64,000 nt of DNA from Liopterus haemorrhoidalis. Lineage: Eukaryota; Arthropoda; Insecta; Coleoptera; Dytiscidae. Under the pieces are notes generated by a model. It was not told the origin of the DNA and ran no database searches. It saw nothing but the letters and a program-made list of their open reading frames with translations. Shown one piece after another: positions 1 to 9,330 of the stretch. Where the stretch lies: assembly GCA_963971575.1 (NCBI GenBank), contig OZ020622.1, positions 32,580,301-32,644,300 of the forward strand, read 5' to 3'. Every line of letters starts with the position of its first letter. Position 1 is the first letter of the stretch. The position numbers and the translations under genes were made by a program.

Positions 1-230
1 TATACATTCAAATAAAGATAAAATATGAAATCAGTTTAATTAAATAAGATAATGCAAAAATAAACTGAATATTATTTGAATGAAACAAATTTAACAAGAT
101 AAGTAATATTATTGTATTTGAGAAGGTGATAAGCATAGATGAGAATAATAACAAGAGGTTGTGACTCATACATTACAAATACATAAAATAAAATTAAAAC
201 AATAATCAAAGGTTTTTTTTTACAACATGA
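1..230. other. AT-rich sequence without a recognised gene
   Basis: I see no open frame with family resemblance and no terminal repeats. The stretch ends at a run of TAA triplets that looks like the tail of the minus-strand LINE beginning at 231. Confidence 0.5.
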
Positions 231-329
231 TTTAATAATAATAATAATAATGAACTTTATTTAATTTGCCAAATATAAGAAATGTATATAAAATAAAATA
301 TAAAATTCTTTTATATATAATAACATTTG

Positions 330-331
<2 letters not shown>

Positions 332-386
<55 letters not shown>
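332..386. repeat. (TA)n microsatellite
   Basis: About 55 bases of almost pure alternating TA, inside the 3' untranslated part of the minus-strand LINE. Confidence 0.95.
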
Positions 387-424
387 GCAAGGAAAACTTA
401 ATATTCCTAACTCTTTAAAAATCT

Positions 425-549
425 GTCTACAATAGAGCGCATTGTAGACAGATTGCAATCCCACCAAGTATTCTTATTGCATTTTTCTGAGTTCTAAATA
501 TTCCAATAGCATCAGTAGAATTGCCCCACAGAATAACACCATACTGCAT
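425..549 (-). pseudogene. LINE reverse transcriptase, C-terminal fragment
   Basis: The minus-strand frame from 549 reads MQYGVILWGN, then FRTQKNAIRILGG. This matches the pattern (Y-G-x-x-x-W-G ... Q-K-x-x-I-R-x-I) seen after the RT thumb in Jockey/CR1-group LINEs. The frame is broken soon after. It belongs to the same relic as 1005-1090 and 8696-8930. Confidence 0.7.
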
Positions 550-1004
550 GATAAATTGTATTTATGAAAAATATACAATTTTTGCTATATGTAGTGATAC
601 GTATCTCTTGATTTTATATAACATAAAGTTGTTATAATTAATTTTGTTATAGTAAAGGAGATTTTACTTGATAGGTTGATCGATTGAGAACCGATAAAGA
701 AATGTATATCTATTTCACACAGTTTTATGTAGATGTCAAGAACGTATGTCTGCTTCTTACTGTAACGTACGTTCATAGTTTTTGGCTTTTTTGTTATATT
801 ATATTATGGTAATTTCAACGTATGTTCCTATGTATACACGCGGGCGCTTTAGACCTCCCACCACTACTAGATGGAAGACAGGCCTGTCAAATGAAACAAA
901 TTGTATCTCTTTCTCTATTTCTAGCTTTGTCTGTGAACAAATGATATGGCTCTATTCAAAAATGGAAATATTATTGCTATAATTCTCTCCCATTGAACCA
1001 TATG

Positions 1005-1090
1005 CTTTAAATAACAGTCTCCTTTACTATAGCTACATATTTCACATGTTCTTTCCAATTTAACTGTGCATCTAACACAAATCCTAATCC
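1005..1090 (-). pseudogene. LINE reverse transcriptase thumb fragment
   Basis: The minus strand reads GFVLDAQLNWKEHVKYVA, the LG-x-x-LD-x-x-L-W-x-x-H motif that follows the RT palm in non-LTR elements. The open frame continues exactly across the TSD into the fragment at 8696-8930. This shows that the element at 1091-8695 was inserted between them. Confidence 0.75.
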
Positions 1091-1254
1091 CTACAACCCC
1101 TAACCAGATGCCCCATGTCCAGCCCAATATAAATTCTCCCATTGTAGAACAAATCCTAAATTTCTTCCTTAATCTTATCACCCCACATATCGATACAATT
1201 AAAACATTCATCATTAATAATATCTTTCCAAATTTATTTAATGGAGCTAATTAG
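1091..1254 (+). pseudogene. LINE ORF1 C-terminal tail
   Basis: The frame ending at 1254 reads a hydrophobic, Ile/Phe-rich tail (PIVEQILNFFLNLI). It overlaps the ORF2 start at 1241 by a few codons, an arrangement also seen in two other LINEs of this window. The rest of ORF1, including any zinc knuckles, is absent because the copy is 5'-truncated. Confidence 0.55.
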
Positions 1255-2846
1255 TAATCTACTAGAAAAAATAACAATCCTCAACTGGAATGCCGATGGA
1301 ATAAAGCGACAACGCTCTCTTCTCATAGACTTTTTAAATAGATACAAAATCACAATAGCGTGTATATCCGAAACACATCTCATTAAGAATGATAACTTTA
1401 AAATCCCTGGTTACAAAATTTACAGAAAAGTTCGAGAAACGGATCACGCGTCTGGAGGTGTCGCATTAATAATTAAAAATAAAACTAAACACAGTGAACT
1501 ACCAGAAATGAACTGCCTAAATTTAGAAACAATAGAACTACAGATTTTTCTAAACGACATAAAATCCCTGAATATAGTTTGTACCTACAAGCAACCAAAC
1601 AAAAAATTACAAATAAGCGACTTCCAAAAAATATTCTCAAAAAATGAACCAACCCTCTTAATCGGCGATCTAAACAGTAAGAATACGATATGGGGCTGCC
1701 GAGCAAATAACCCTGCTGCTACGCTACTAAACCAAATTATCGCAGAAAATGCACTAAATGTGCTTGCACCGCCCGAATACACGTACTATCCATATAACCC
1801 AAAACACCAACCAGATATACTAGACATAATTGTTAGCAAAAGAAACCGAACAAACCGTGATAAACGAATTGGACTCGGACCATCTCCCCGTTATTATTTC
1901 ATGGAATTGCAAACCAGAATACGCGGCTCCAAAACAACGATTAATTAATGGCATAATTGACTGGAATAAATTTCGAGATAACTTAGACAGTAAAACATCG
2001 CAGCCTATTACAACAACGGCCGATGGAATAGAAATGCAAGTAGAAACTTATACCAAACACATAGTAAGCAGCATAAAACAAGCAAAAATTCAAACGAAAT
2101 TTCGCAAAACCAACACAAGCTCGAGGAAAACCCCGAACTACATACTAAATCTAATTAAAACAAAGAGTAAAATTCGCCGAAATTATCAAAAAAACAGAGA
2201 TCCTAGACTAAAAAATTACCTGAATAACTTAACCCATCAAATTCACCGAGAAATTGACAAACTACGAATAGACTTGTATAATCAACACATAGAGGAACTA
2301 CAACCAACAGGCATGTGGAAGACAACAAAAAGAATTCTGCAGCAACCACACACAATAGCTCCAATAAAAGTACAAGACGGAACTCTCTACACAGACGCCG
2401 AAAAATGTCAGACATTCTCCAATTACTTCGAGAAGGTTTTTACACCCACTCATATTACAAGCGCAAGGCACCAAAGCTCAGTTATATACTATGTAGAAAG
2501 AAACGTACCAGAGCCATCTGAAATCAAAACCAACGTCGCCCTCAGAAATTAAAATAATTATAAAATCACTTCCAATAAAAAAATCTCCAGGTCCAGATCT
2601 AATCACTAACATCATCCTAAAACAGCTACCACCAAAGTTCCTAGCGTACCTTGCATCGCTTTTCAATGCTTGTTTGTCACTTGGCTACTTTCCAAAACAA
2701 TGGAAAGCAGCGGAGATCATTTTATTTCTTAAAGCAGGCAAAGACAAAGCACAATTAACACATTTTCAAAACTGCTGGAAAAAGTTATTTACGCAAGACT
2801 TGAAAAAGAAATTAATGCATCGGCAACACTTCCACCATTCCAATTT
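1241..2846 (+). pseudogene. LINE ORF2, endonuclease and start of RT
   Basis: The frame from 1241 begins with an APE-type endonuclease: LNWNADGIK, then ISETHL, GDLNSKNTIWG and a TYYP...PDILDIIV segment. This enzyme nicks target DNA to prime reverse transcription. Around 1835 the reading shifts frame and continues with SDHLPVIISWN (the SDH catalytic motif). A connector follows up to about 2550, then a second shift leads into RT at KSPGPDL and FPKQWKAAEI. The YRPISLL segment expected next is deleted near 2760. The frame then reads LLEKVIYARLEKE and FQF, where the I-clade LINE interrupts it; it resumes at 7466. Non-functional. Confidence 0.85.
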
Positions 2847-2851
2847 CCCCC

Positions 2852-3011
2852 GCAGGGGAAGTTCATAATGGCCATAACACCTAGCCATTTGTAGAGCTTT
2901 CGGGCCTGATGATCCCGCGTACCCTCAATCACGCAAGGGAAGTTCATAATGGTCGCATCACCTGACCATATAGAGCTTTTGGGCCTGATGATCCCACGTA
3001 CCCTGAATCAC
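2852..3011 (+). repeat. Two tandem ~80-bp monomers at a LINE 5' end
   Basis: Monomer 1 (2852-2932) and monomer 2 (2933-3011) share the frame GGGAAGTTCATAATGG ... GGGCCTGATGATCCC and differ at roughly 10-15 percent of positions. They begin within 6 bases of the element's 5' boundary. Tandem 5' monomers often act as internal promoters in LINEs. That role here is inferred from position. Confidence 0.7.
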
Positions 3012-3549
3012 ATATCATTTGGGAGGAGACAGTTCAGAGAAGCCGATTGTGGGAATAGGCTTATCTGTTGTCTCTTTGATCTCCCACTTAAATTCCTACC
3101 CACGTGTTTGCCGTGCGTGGAGACCCGTAACGCCGGAGAAGAGGGTCCTGGTCGGTTGAGGGAGACTGCTGCCCGCGGACAGTACGATCCCAACACGCCT
3201 TCTTTGGCCTCGGATTCGGTAAAACGGGAGGCTGAGTCTGGTCAGCTCAGTCAATCGGCTGGTGTCACGGTTCATGAATAGAGTGGCTCCACTACTGGAT
3301 CGTGGATGCCGGGGTAATGCCGTGCCACTAGACAAGTATTCGGGGGTCTGTGGGAGCGGATGCAGCTCGCCCGGTTCCAGAGTTGGCTACTACTGGTTCT
3401 CGAGCGGGTCGAGCAGCCCGTGACTACTTCCTCCGATGCTATACCATCCTGACATGCCTGGCGCAATGAGCCGGTTTGCGGCCAACGTCCCCTGTGTGGG
3501 GCTCCCTGGTGGGTGGGCATGGCAGGGTGATGAAACTTAGTATACGGGT
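3012..3549 (+). other. LINE 5' untranslated leader
   Basis: This stretch is more GC-rich than the flanks and lies between the 5' monomers and ORF1 of the I-clade LINE. Short open frames exist but none shows family resemblance. It probably contains the rest of the internal promoter. Confidence 0.5.
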
Positions 3550-4605
3550 ATGGCGACTACCCGGAGGGATACAAATTTCTTAAATTCCGCCACTAGTGAG
3601 AGTAAACTCCGTAAAAAATCAAACAAGAGACCTCGTCGTGATGCTCAGTCATCCGACGAGGGATGTGTTAGGCCAGCTGCCAAGAAGGCAGAAGGTAAAA
3701 GAAGTGTTGAGTATTGTGCGCCAGTACCACGATTTCTCGTCGTGAAGGTACAAGAAGAGGGTAAGTCTTTTAAGGAGATGTCCCCTTTCTTCGTTGCCCG
3801 AACGTTGAGAAATACGTGCTCTACTGGTATAAAGTCGGTGCGTAAGTTGTCGGACGGTACACTGCTAATAGAAGCAGAGACTGAAGCGTCGTCAACGCTG
3901 CAAAAATTAGTGAAGTTTTCTGAGTTTGGCATTTCAGTACAGCCGCATAAGGCACTGAATTGTTCGAAAGGCGTCGTAACGGATCGTGACCTGGCGTATG
4001 TTACGGAGGAAGAGTTCGTGCAGGAAATGGCATCGCAAGGTGTCATTGAATGCAGGAAGCTCAACCCTCGTAACGGCAAGCCTTCGATCTCCATGGTGGT
4101 GTCCTTCGCTGGTACCAAGTGTCCAACATCGGTAAGGGTGGGGTATAACGTTTGTAGCGTTCGCCCCTACTATCCCAACCCGATGCGATGCTACAAGTGT
4201 CAGCGTTATGGGCACACCTCAAGTCGTTGTGGTAAGCACACCATCTGTGCCAACTGCGGACAGGATCAACATGAAGTTGAAACTTGTCCAAACGCGGCAC
4301 ACTGCGTGAACTGCAAAGGGGCGCATGCCTCTACTTCACGCCACTGCCCAACGTACTTGGAGGAGAAGGCAATACAGGTCATTAGAACGCAGGACAGGAT
4401 ACCGTATTTCGACGCCAAGAGGAAATACAAAGAGAGCGCGCCGGTTACTTTCGCGAAATCTTTCGCGCAAGTAGCTGCAAAGCGAACTGCAAGTGTCCAA
4501 ACTCAGACAGAGTTAGTGCCTCGTCCGACAACTTTGGGAGAAAGTCCGGAAAATATCCGGTCTAAATACAGCTACAGCCATTGCTGGTCTATCGGTAAAT
4601 GGTAA
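3550..4605 (+). CDS. LINE ORF1 (Gag-like, three zinc knuckles), truncated
   Basis: The protein has a basic, Lys/Arg-rich N-terminus and a middle region like the gag-type RNA-binding domain of I/Jockey ORF1. Near residue 215 come three consecutive CCHC knuckles, CYKCQRYGHTSSRC, CANCGQDQHEVETC and CVNCKGAHASTSRHC. Such proteins coat LINE RNA and help form the ribonucleoprotein. The normal C-terminus is missing: after about 4535 the DNA is ORF2 sequence read in the wrong frame, so the last 20 or so residues (ending SIGKW) are an artefact of the deletion. The ATG at 3550 starts the long open frame and follows the leader directly. Confidence 0.75.
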   Translation: MATTRRDTNFLNSATSESKLRKKSNKRPRRDAQSSDEGCVRPAAKKAEGKRSVEYCAPVPRFLVVKVQEEGKSFKEMSPFFVARTLRNTCSTGIKSVRKLSDGTLLIEAETEASSTLQKLVKFSEFGISVQPHKALNCSKGVVTDRDLAYVTEEEFVQEMASQGVIECRKLNPRNGKPSISMVVSFAGTKCPTSVRVGYNVCSVRPYYPNPMRCYKCQRYGHTSSRCGKHTICANCGQDQHEVETCPNAAHCVNCKGAHASTSRHCPTYLEEKAIQVIRTQDRIPYFDAKRKYKESAPVTFAKSFAQVAAKRTASVQTQTELVPRPTTLGESPENIRSKYSYSHCWSIGKW

Positions 4606-7138
4606 CGTAGTTACCTTAGCGGTCGAAATTGCCAACACTTTGGCATCTAATTTTGCGTTCAATTCTAGCTCTGAACATTATTCACCCGAGTTTTTAACTC
4701 GTAAAGCAGGCCTCGAATCTATACCTCTAAATTTCTTTTCTAGGAATGACGAGGTATACAACCTGCTTTTCTCTCGTGAAGAGCTAGATAGCGCGATGTC
4801 AAAGTGTAAGGATAGCTCTCCTGGTCCAGATGCGATACATTATCGTATGATCCGAAATCTTCCGGAATCATCTAAGTCTAGGCTTTTGAATGTCTATAAT
4901 AGGATATGGACTGAGGGCAAGTGCCCGACCAAGTGGAAGGAATCTCATATAATTCCTATCCCCAAAGTCGGGAAAGATAAACACTTGCCTTCTAGCTATA
5001 GACCTATATCACTGACCAGTTGTCTCTGCAAGCTCATGGAGCGAATGATCAGCAAGCGTCTGATTTGGTTTTTAGAATCAAACGACTTGCTGGCCAATAC
5101 ACAGTGCGGTTTTCGCCGTCACCGCTCAACAGCAGATCATCTGGTCAGACTAGAGACAGCTATCAGGAATGCTTTCGTTGAAAACAAACACCTGGTAGCT
5201 GTGTTTTTCGATATTGATAAAGCCTATGACACTGCATGGATTTATGGGATTCTCCGTACTCTGCATTCCTGGGGTCTCCGGGGACGCTTGATGTTCTTTA
5301 TAAAAGACTTCATGTCGAACCGGCGCTTCAGGGTGCGGATCGGAAATACCCTGTCACAAATGTTCGCACTGGACAATGGGGTCCCACAGGGCTCCATACT
5401 GAGCGTTACGTTATTTTTGATTGCCATTAACGGTGCAGCTTCATGTATTCGATTACCTGTACAGGCCGGACAAAAGACTAGTACAATCGAACGTCAGCTC
5501 CAGCTGACCATCAATCGTCTCGATACATGGGCAACCGAAAATGGCTTCAAATTCTCGACCAGCAAAACTGTGTGTGTCCATTTTTGTAGGAAAAGGGGTG
5601 TCCATCCCAACCCTACACTCACGCTAAATGGAGCACAGTTACCATTTACCGATACTGCCAGATTTCTGGGTCTCGTTTTTGACAGTCGTCTAACTTGGCG
5701 GGCACATTTTTTGTCCGTCAAGAAAAAATGCCAAAAGTCGCTCAATTTGTTGCGGGTCCTCAGTCACAAGACATGGGGTGCAGACCGCACTGTCATGTTG
5801 CGTTTATATCGCTCTCTAGTGCGCTCTAAGCTGGACTATGGATGTCTAGCTTATGGGTCAGCTAAACACCAAGAGATAAGAATTCTTGACACTGTACATC
5901 ACACTGGGGTTAGATTGGCCACAGGTGCATTTCGCACCAGTCCAATACTAAGCCTGCTGTGTGAAGCAGGCGAACCGTCACTGTACAATCGTCGTAAAAT
6001 TCTATCCCTGCGGTATATGGCTGCACTCAGTGCCAAGCCAGATCATCCCGCGTATGACCCTATTCTACAAAATAGGCATACAGAGATTTATGACAGAAAA
6101 CCAAGAGCCAATAGGCCCTTTGGTTTGAGGACTTTCGACATTTTGGGCGATATTGATTTTAATATGCCCGAAATGGCAAGTTTCGTTTTGTGTGCTGTTC
6201 CACCATGGACGCTACCGCGTCCACTTGTGAACCTCACATTAACTAGGTTTGATAAAGATACTACGTTGCCTATCGAATACCAACATGAGTTACAAAGAAC
6301 ACTGGTCCCTAGGTTCGAGGATACTGTCATTTTTACTGACGGATCAAAATCCGGAACCAGGGTTGGGTGTGCGTTCGTTGTTTTGAATCCACGCCAACAG
6401 TTTCAGTACCGTCTGCACTCCATAACGAGTGTGTACACTGCTGAGCTGTACGCTATTTTCAAGGCCCTGTGTTTTGTTTCGTCAGAGCAAAGTCGGTCAA
6501 GTGTTATCTTGACGGACTCGCTGAGCGCTCTGAACAGTATCCAAGATCCAGATCCAGTGCATCCTCTTGTACTAAAGATCCGGTTGCTACTCCACAACCT
6601 GAATGCTCAGAATGTGAGGGTAGAGCTGTTTTGGATACCGGGACATGTTGGTATTAAAGGCAACGAAGCGGCAGATGCAGCTGCAAAAGCCGCCTCTCAC
6701 AGACCTATGATTGATGTGAGTTTCGTTTTTCCAGATGACGCAAAGAGTCATCTGACACATCTGGTTTTAGACATGTGGCAACATGAGTGGGGCCGCACAC
6801 AGAACGTTAAGTTACGACAGATTAAGGGAGACGTTAAACCATGGGGTTCTTCCTGCAGGATTAACCGCAGGGAGGAAACTGCCATCACACGCCTTCGTAT
6901 GGGTCACTGTTGGTGGACCCATGGACACCTCCTTCGAGGTGAAGAGTCCCCTGTCTGTGAGACGTGTAACACAGATTTGTCTGTGTTACACATTTTAACC
7001 GAATGTGTACAGTTCGAGGATGTCAGGGAGAGGTTAGGCCTGTGCTATGACCTGTCAGTTGCGTTAGGTGACGACAGAGTACTCATGGACAGGCTGATAC
7101 TCTTCCTGAGAGAATCGAACTTACTGTTTTATGTGTGA
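4541..7138 (+). pseudogene. LINE ORF2: RT without YxDD, plus RNase H
   Basis: The open frame enters near 4541 as ORF2 sequence just upstream of RT (VRKISG, then VNGNVVTLAVEIANTLA) and runs unbroken to 7138. RT landmarks are SSPGPDAIHY, SYRPISLTSC, FFDIDKAYD and NGVPQGSILS. Where the YxDD box should follow, the sequence jumps from AASCIRLPVQ to TIERQLQLT, so the catalytic aspartates are gone. The RNase H domain is intact in appearance: TDGSK (about 6336), YTAELYAI, LTDSLSAL and PGHVGIKGNEAAD. A zinc-knuckle-like C-terminus (CETC, H, C) follows near 6955-7010. No endonuclease domain is present, so this copy cannot have moved on its own. Confidence 0.85.
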
Positions 7139-7452
7139 AATCTTGCACCTTATTTTAATGTGTTTCTATTTATTAACTGTGATATTCGATGGTAATTGGC
7201 CCCTTTACAGCCTCTTACCATCACCCTGAGTCTGTTCAAATTTTCGAACAGACTTTTTATATTATTTACCTGTGTTTGTCAGTGCAAGATTTCTTTTATT
7301 GAGTATGTGTATTTTTAATGATTTTATTTATTTATTTATTGTCCAAATTTTTGTTTTTAATATATAGTCTAGTCATTTAGATGGGCTGCGTTAGGCGCAA
7401 ATAGCCTTTGTTGCTGTGCGCCAAAAATTTCAACTAACTAACTAACTAACTA
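7139..7452 (+). other. LINE 3' UTR ending in AACT repeats
   Basis: The last ~60 bases (CGCAAATAGCC...GTGCGCCAAAAATTT) lead into five AACT units and then the TSD. The same 3' terminal block recurs at 22866-22912, which identifies it as the element's conserved end, probably recognised by its RT. Confidence 0.8.
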
Positions 7453-7465
7453 ACCATTCCAATTT

Positions 7466-8500
7466 GGATTCCGTAAAAATCATAGTACCATACAACAACT
7501 GCTTAGAATCACCGAAACCATCGAAAAAGGATTCGAAGCGAAAGAATACACACCTGTACTATTCTTCGATGTAGCCCAAGCATTTGATAATGTCTGGTTG
7601 ATACTGACCCTGCGACTGCCACCTTATATTACCACTATTCTATTCTCATTCCTGGAAGAACGAATATTCATATTAAGGATCAACAATGAAGTGTCGTCAT
7701 CGAAGAATATAAAAGCAGGTGTACCACAAGGCAGCATCCTCGGGCCAATCTTATTTAATATATATGTACGAGACATCCCAACTACCAACGCAACTATTGC
7801 CATGTTTGCCGATGACACTGCAATACTAACTCAAAACGGTAACCTTTACGCAGCCATAGAGGAGCTTCAAGTCGCTTCAAACACCATCTGCCTGTGGTTC
7901 AACAAGTGGAATATAAAGCTTAACGCCATGAAAAGCGAAAGTAAAATATTCACACTAAGAAGACTCTACAGCCCCAACACAATTAAAATCAACGGCAGCA
8001 CAGTAGAATGGAACAGAAAGGACAGTGCAGTCAAATATCTAGGTGTACACCTCGACACACGCCTAACGTGGAGCATCCACATCAACAAAAAACTTGCCTA
8101 CGCAAGGCTCCAACAACTATACCCTCTAATCAACCGAAAATCTAAGCTGAAATTAAACTGCTCCATGCTACTGTACAAATAGCTACTCCGTCCACTTCTA
8201 ACCTATGCCTGCAACGTCTGGGGAAATACTTCAGCAAGGAACATCAGCAAGTTACAAGTTTTTCAAAATAAAGTGCTAAGAACTGCTACCAATTCACTTT
8301 GGTTCATCAGAAATGAACAACTCGACTATGAACTGTCAATGCCACCAATTCAAGACTTTATAAGTACAGTTACCAAACGATCCATTAGAAACCTGAAAAA
8401 CTGCGAAAGTGCCATCTTATTTAACATTGGGCAAAAAGGTATTCACAAAAGGTTAAAGAGACATTTACCGCAAGACCTATATAGTTCAGAAGACGAGTAA
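7466..8500 (+). pseudogene. LINE ORF2, RT palm to C-terminus (continuation)
   Basis: This is the second half of the RT interrupted at 2846. It reads FGFRKNHSTIQQLL, FFDVAQAFDNVW, AGVPQGSILGPILFNIY, MFADDTAIL and KYLGVHLDTRLTW, so the FADD catalytic box is present. A segment is missing after FDNVW, and a stop codon near 8180 (LLYK*LLRPLLTYACNVWG) interrupts the thumb region. The frame reopens and ends at 8500 with DLYSSEDE. The order of motifs and the lack of RNase H fit the Jockey group. Confidence 0.85.
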
Positions 8501-8695
8501 GTGTCAGTGCGCGACCCTGCCAAACAAGAAAGTCCTAAAAAAAAATTAATATTAATCTTAAAATTAACATATGTATAAACTAGGGTAGTTACGTGATCCC
8601 CACGCCATATTAAATAGGATAATACAACAATGCTGTGAATAACATCTGTATTATGTTGAACCGGCAATAAACAATTAAAAAAAAAAAAAAAAAAC
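8501..8695 (+). terminator. LINE 3' UTR with poly(A) signal and tail
   Basis: AATAAA at 8666-8671 is followed within a few bases by 18 A residues and then the downstream TSD copy at 8696. This marks the 3' end of the outer Jockey-like LINE. Confidence 0.8.
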
Positions 8696-8930
8696 ATCCT
8701 AATCCTATCATTATGGAAAGATCTGTTGAGACTAAAAACTAAATGGAAAGTTTTATCTTCATTAAGTTTAAGCTTATTCCTATTAAACCACAATATAACT
8801 TCATCCATAGTAGCTTTTATATTCTGTTCAACGTGATCATGATCTACACCACTATTAATAAAATTTGTGTCATCTATATACATGACAGTACTAGCATTTA
8901 CTTCATCAGGTAGATCATTTATAAATAATA
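8696..8930 (-). pseudogene. LINE reverse transcriptase fragment with YIDD box
   Basis: The minus strand reads LFINDLPDEVNAS, MYIDDTNFINSG, then ATMDEVILWFNRNKLKLNEDKT. This is the catalytic YxDD box and the following helix of a LINE RT. Towards lower coordinates it runs to the TSD at 8696-8705 and continues at 1090. Upstream of 8930 it dissolves into T-rich sequence. Confidence 0.8.
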
Positions 8931-9330
8931 TTTTTTTTTTTTATAATAATAATTTTTATAATAATATTTTTTTTACGTAATATAAAATATCGTATGAGTT
9001 TTTTGCTTTCTTACAAAATTCATTCTGATAATTAGTACTATTTCTAATATTAGTACATTGCTTTCACTTTTGTAAGGACACACCAGATCTGGTTATTTTG
9101 GTTACTTTTATAGTGTATTATTGCAAAAAAAAAATACGCTGTAAAACAAACTTCAGAATTGTTGGTTATGATCATTATAATTACGATATAAACATTTTTC
9201 AATACCAACATGACATACAATTTCAAAGGTGCAAACTATTGATATCAAAATTTCCTCTAAGTTGGTTTTTACAAAAGTGTAACATAGCTTTAAAACTAAA
9301 GTCCGTTTCTTTGGTTTAAGAGGAATTATA
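8931..9330. other. Non-coding, contains a dispersed repeat
   Basis: The stretch 9075-9290 resembles 23840-24130, for example CAATTTCAAAGGTGCAAACT here and CAGTTTCAAAGGTGCAAACT there. It is therefore part of a dispersed repeat of unknown type. No coding resemblance. Confidence 0.5.

Larger units (their letters stand above)
231..1090 (-). mobile_element. 3' portion of an old minus-strand LINE
   Basis: Read on the minus strand, two reverse-transcriptase C-terminal fragments are visible at 1090-1005 and 549-425. The sequence ends at 250-231 in a run of ATT triplets preceded by an AATAAAG-like signal, a common LINE tail. The rest of the element lies at 8696-8930. The two halves are separated by a younger LINE with a 10-bp TSD (1081-1090 and 8696-8705). 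About 400 bases between the two RT fragments, roughly 560-1000, do not translate as RT and may be a further insertion. Family placement within the LINEs is inferred from motifs only. Confidence 0.7.
2847..7452 (+). mobile_element. I-clade LINE with RNase H, internally deleted
   Basis: The element is bounded by the 13-bp TSD ACCATTCCAATTT (2834-2846 and 7453-7465) and lies inside the RT of the surrounding LINE. It has two tandem 5' monomers, an ORF1 with zinc knuckles, an ORF2 with RT and RNase H, and a 3' end made of repeated AACT/CTAA units. RNase H downstream of RT in a LINE is typical of the I clade. Two internal deletions are visible: one joins ORF1 to ORF2 near 4540 and removes the endonuclease, the other removes the RT YxDD motif near 5450. 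A 47-bp fragment of the same family's 3' end sits at 22866-22912. Confidence 0.85.
1091..8695 (+). mobile_element. Jockey-like LINE, 5'-truncated, itself interrupted
   Basis: This plus-strand non-LTR retrotransposon carries an ORF1 tail, an endonuclease-RT ORF2, an AATAAA signal at 8666-8671 and a poly(A) tail ending near 8694. The flanks repeat ATCCTAATCC (1081-1090 and 8696-8705), the expected LINE TSD. The 5' end starts inside ORF1, as usual for aborted reverse transcription. ORF2 carries frameshifts, a lost segment around the RT N-terminus and an in-frame stop near 8180. A second LINE (2847-7452) splits it with its own 13-bp TSD. Confidence 0.85.

Noticed and set aside
1066..1090. ORF1 tail of the Jockey-like LINE extending left of 1091
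   Set aside because: The TSD shows the LINE begins at 1091; the open frame to its left is minus-strand RT sequence read backwards.
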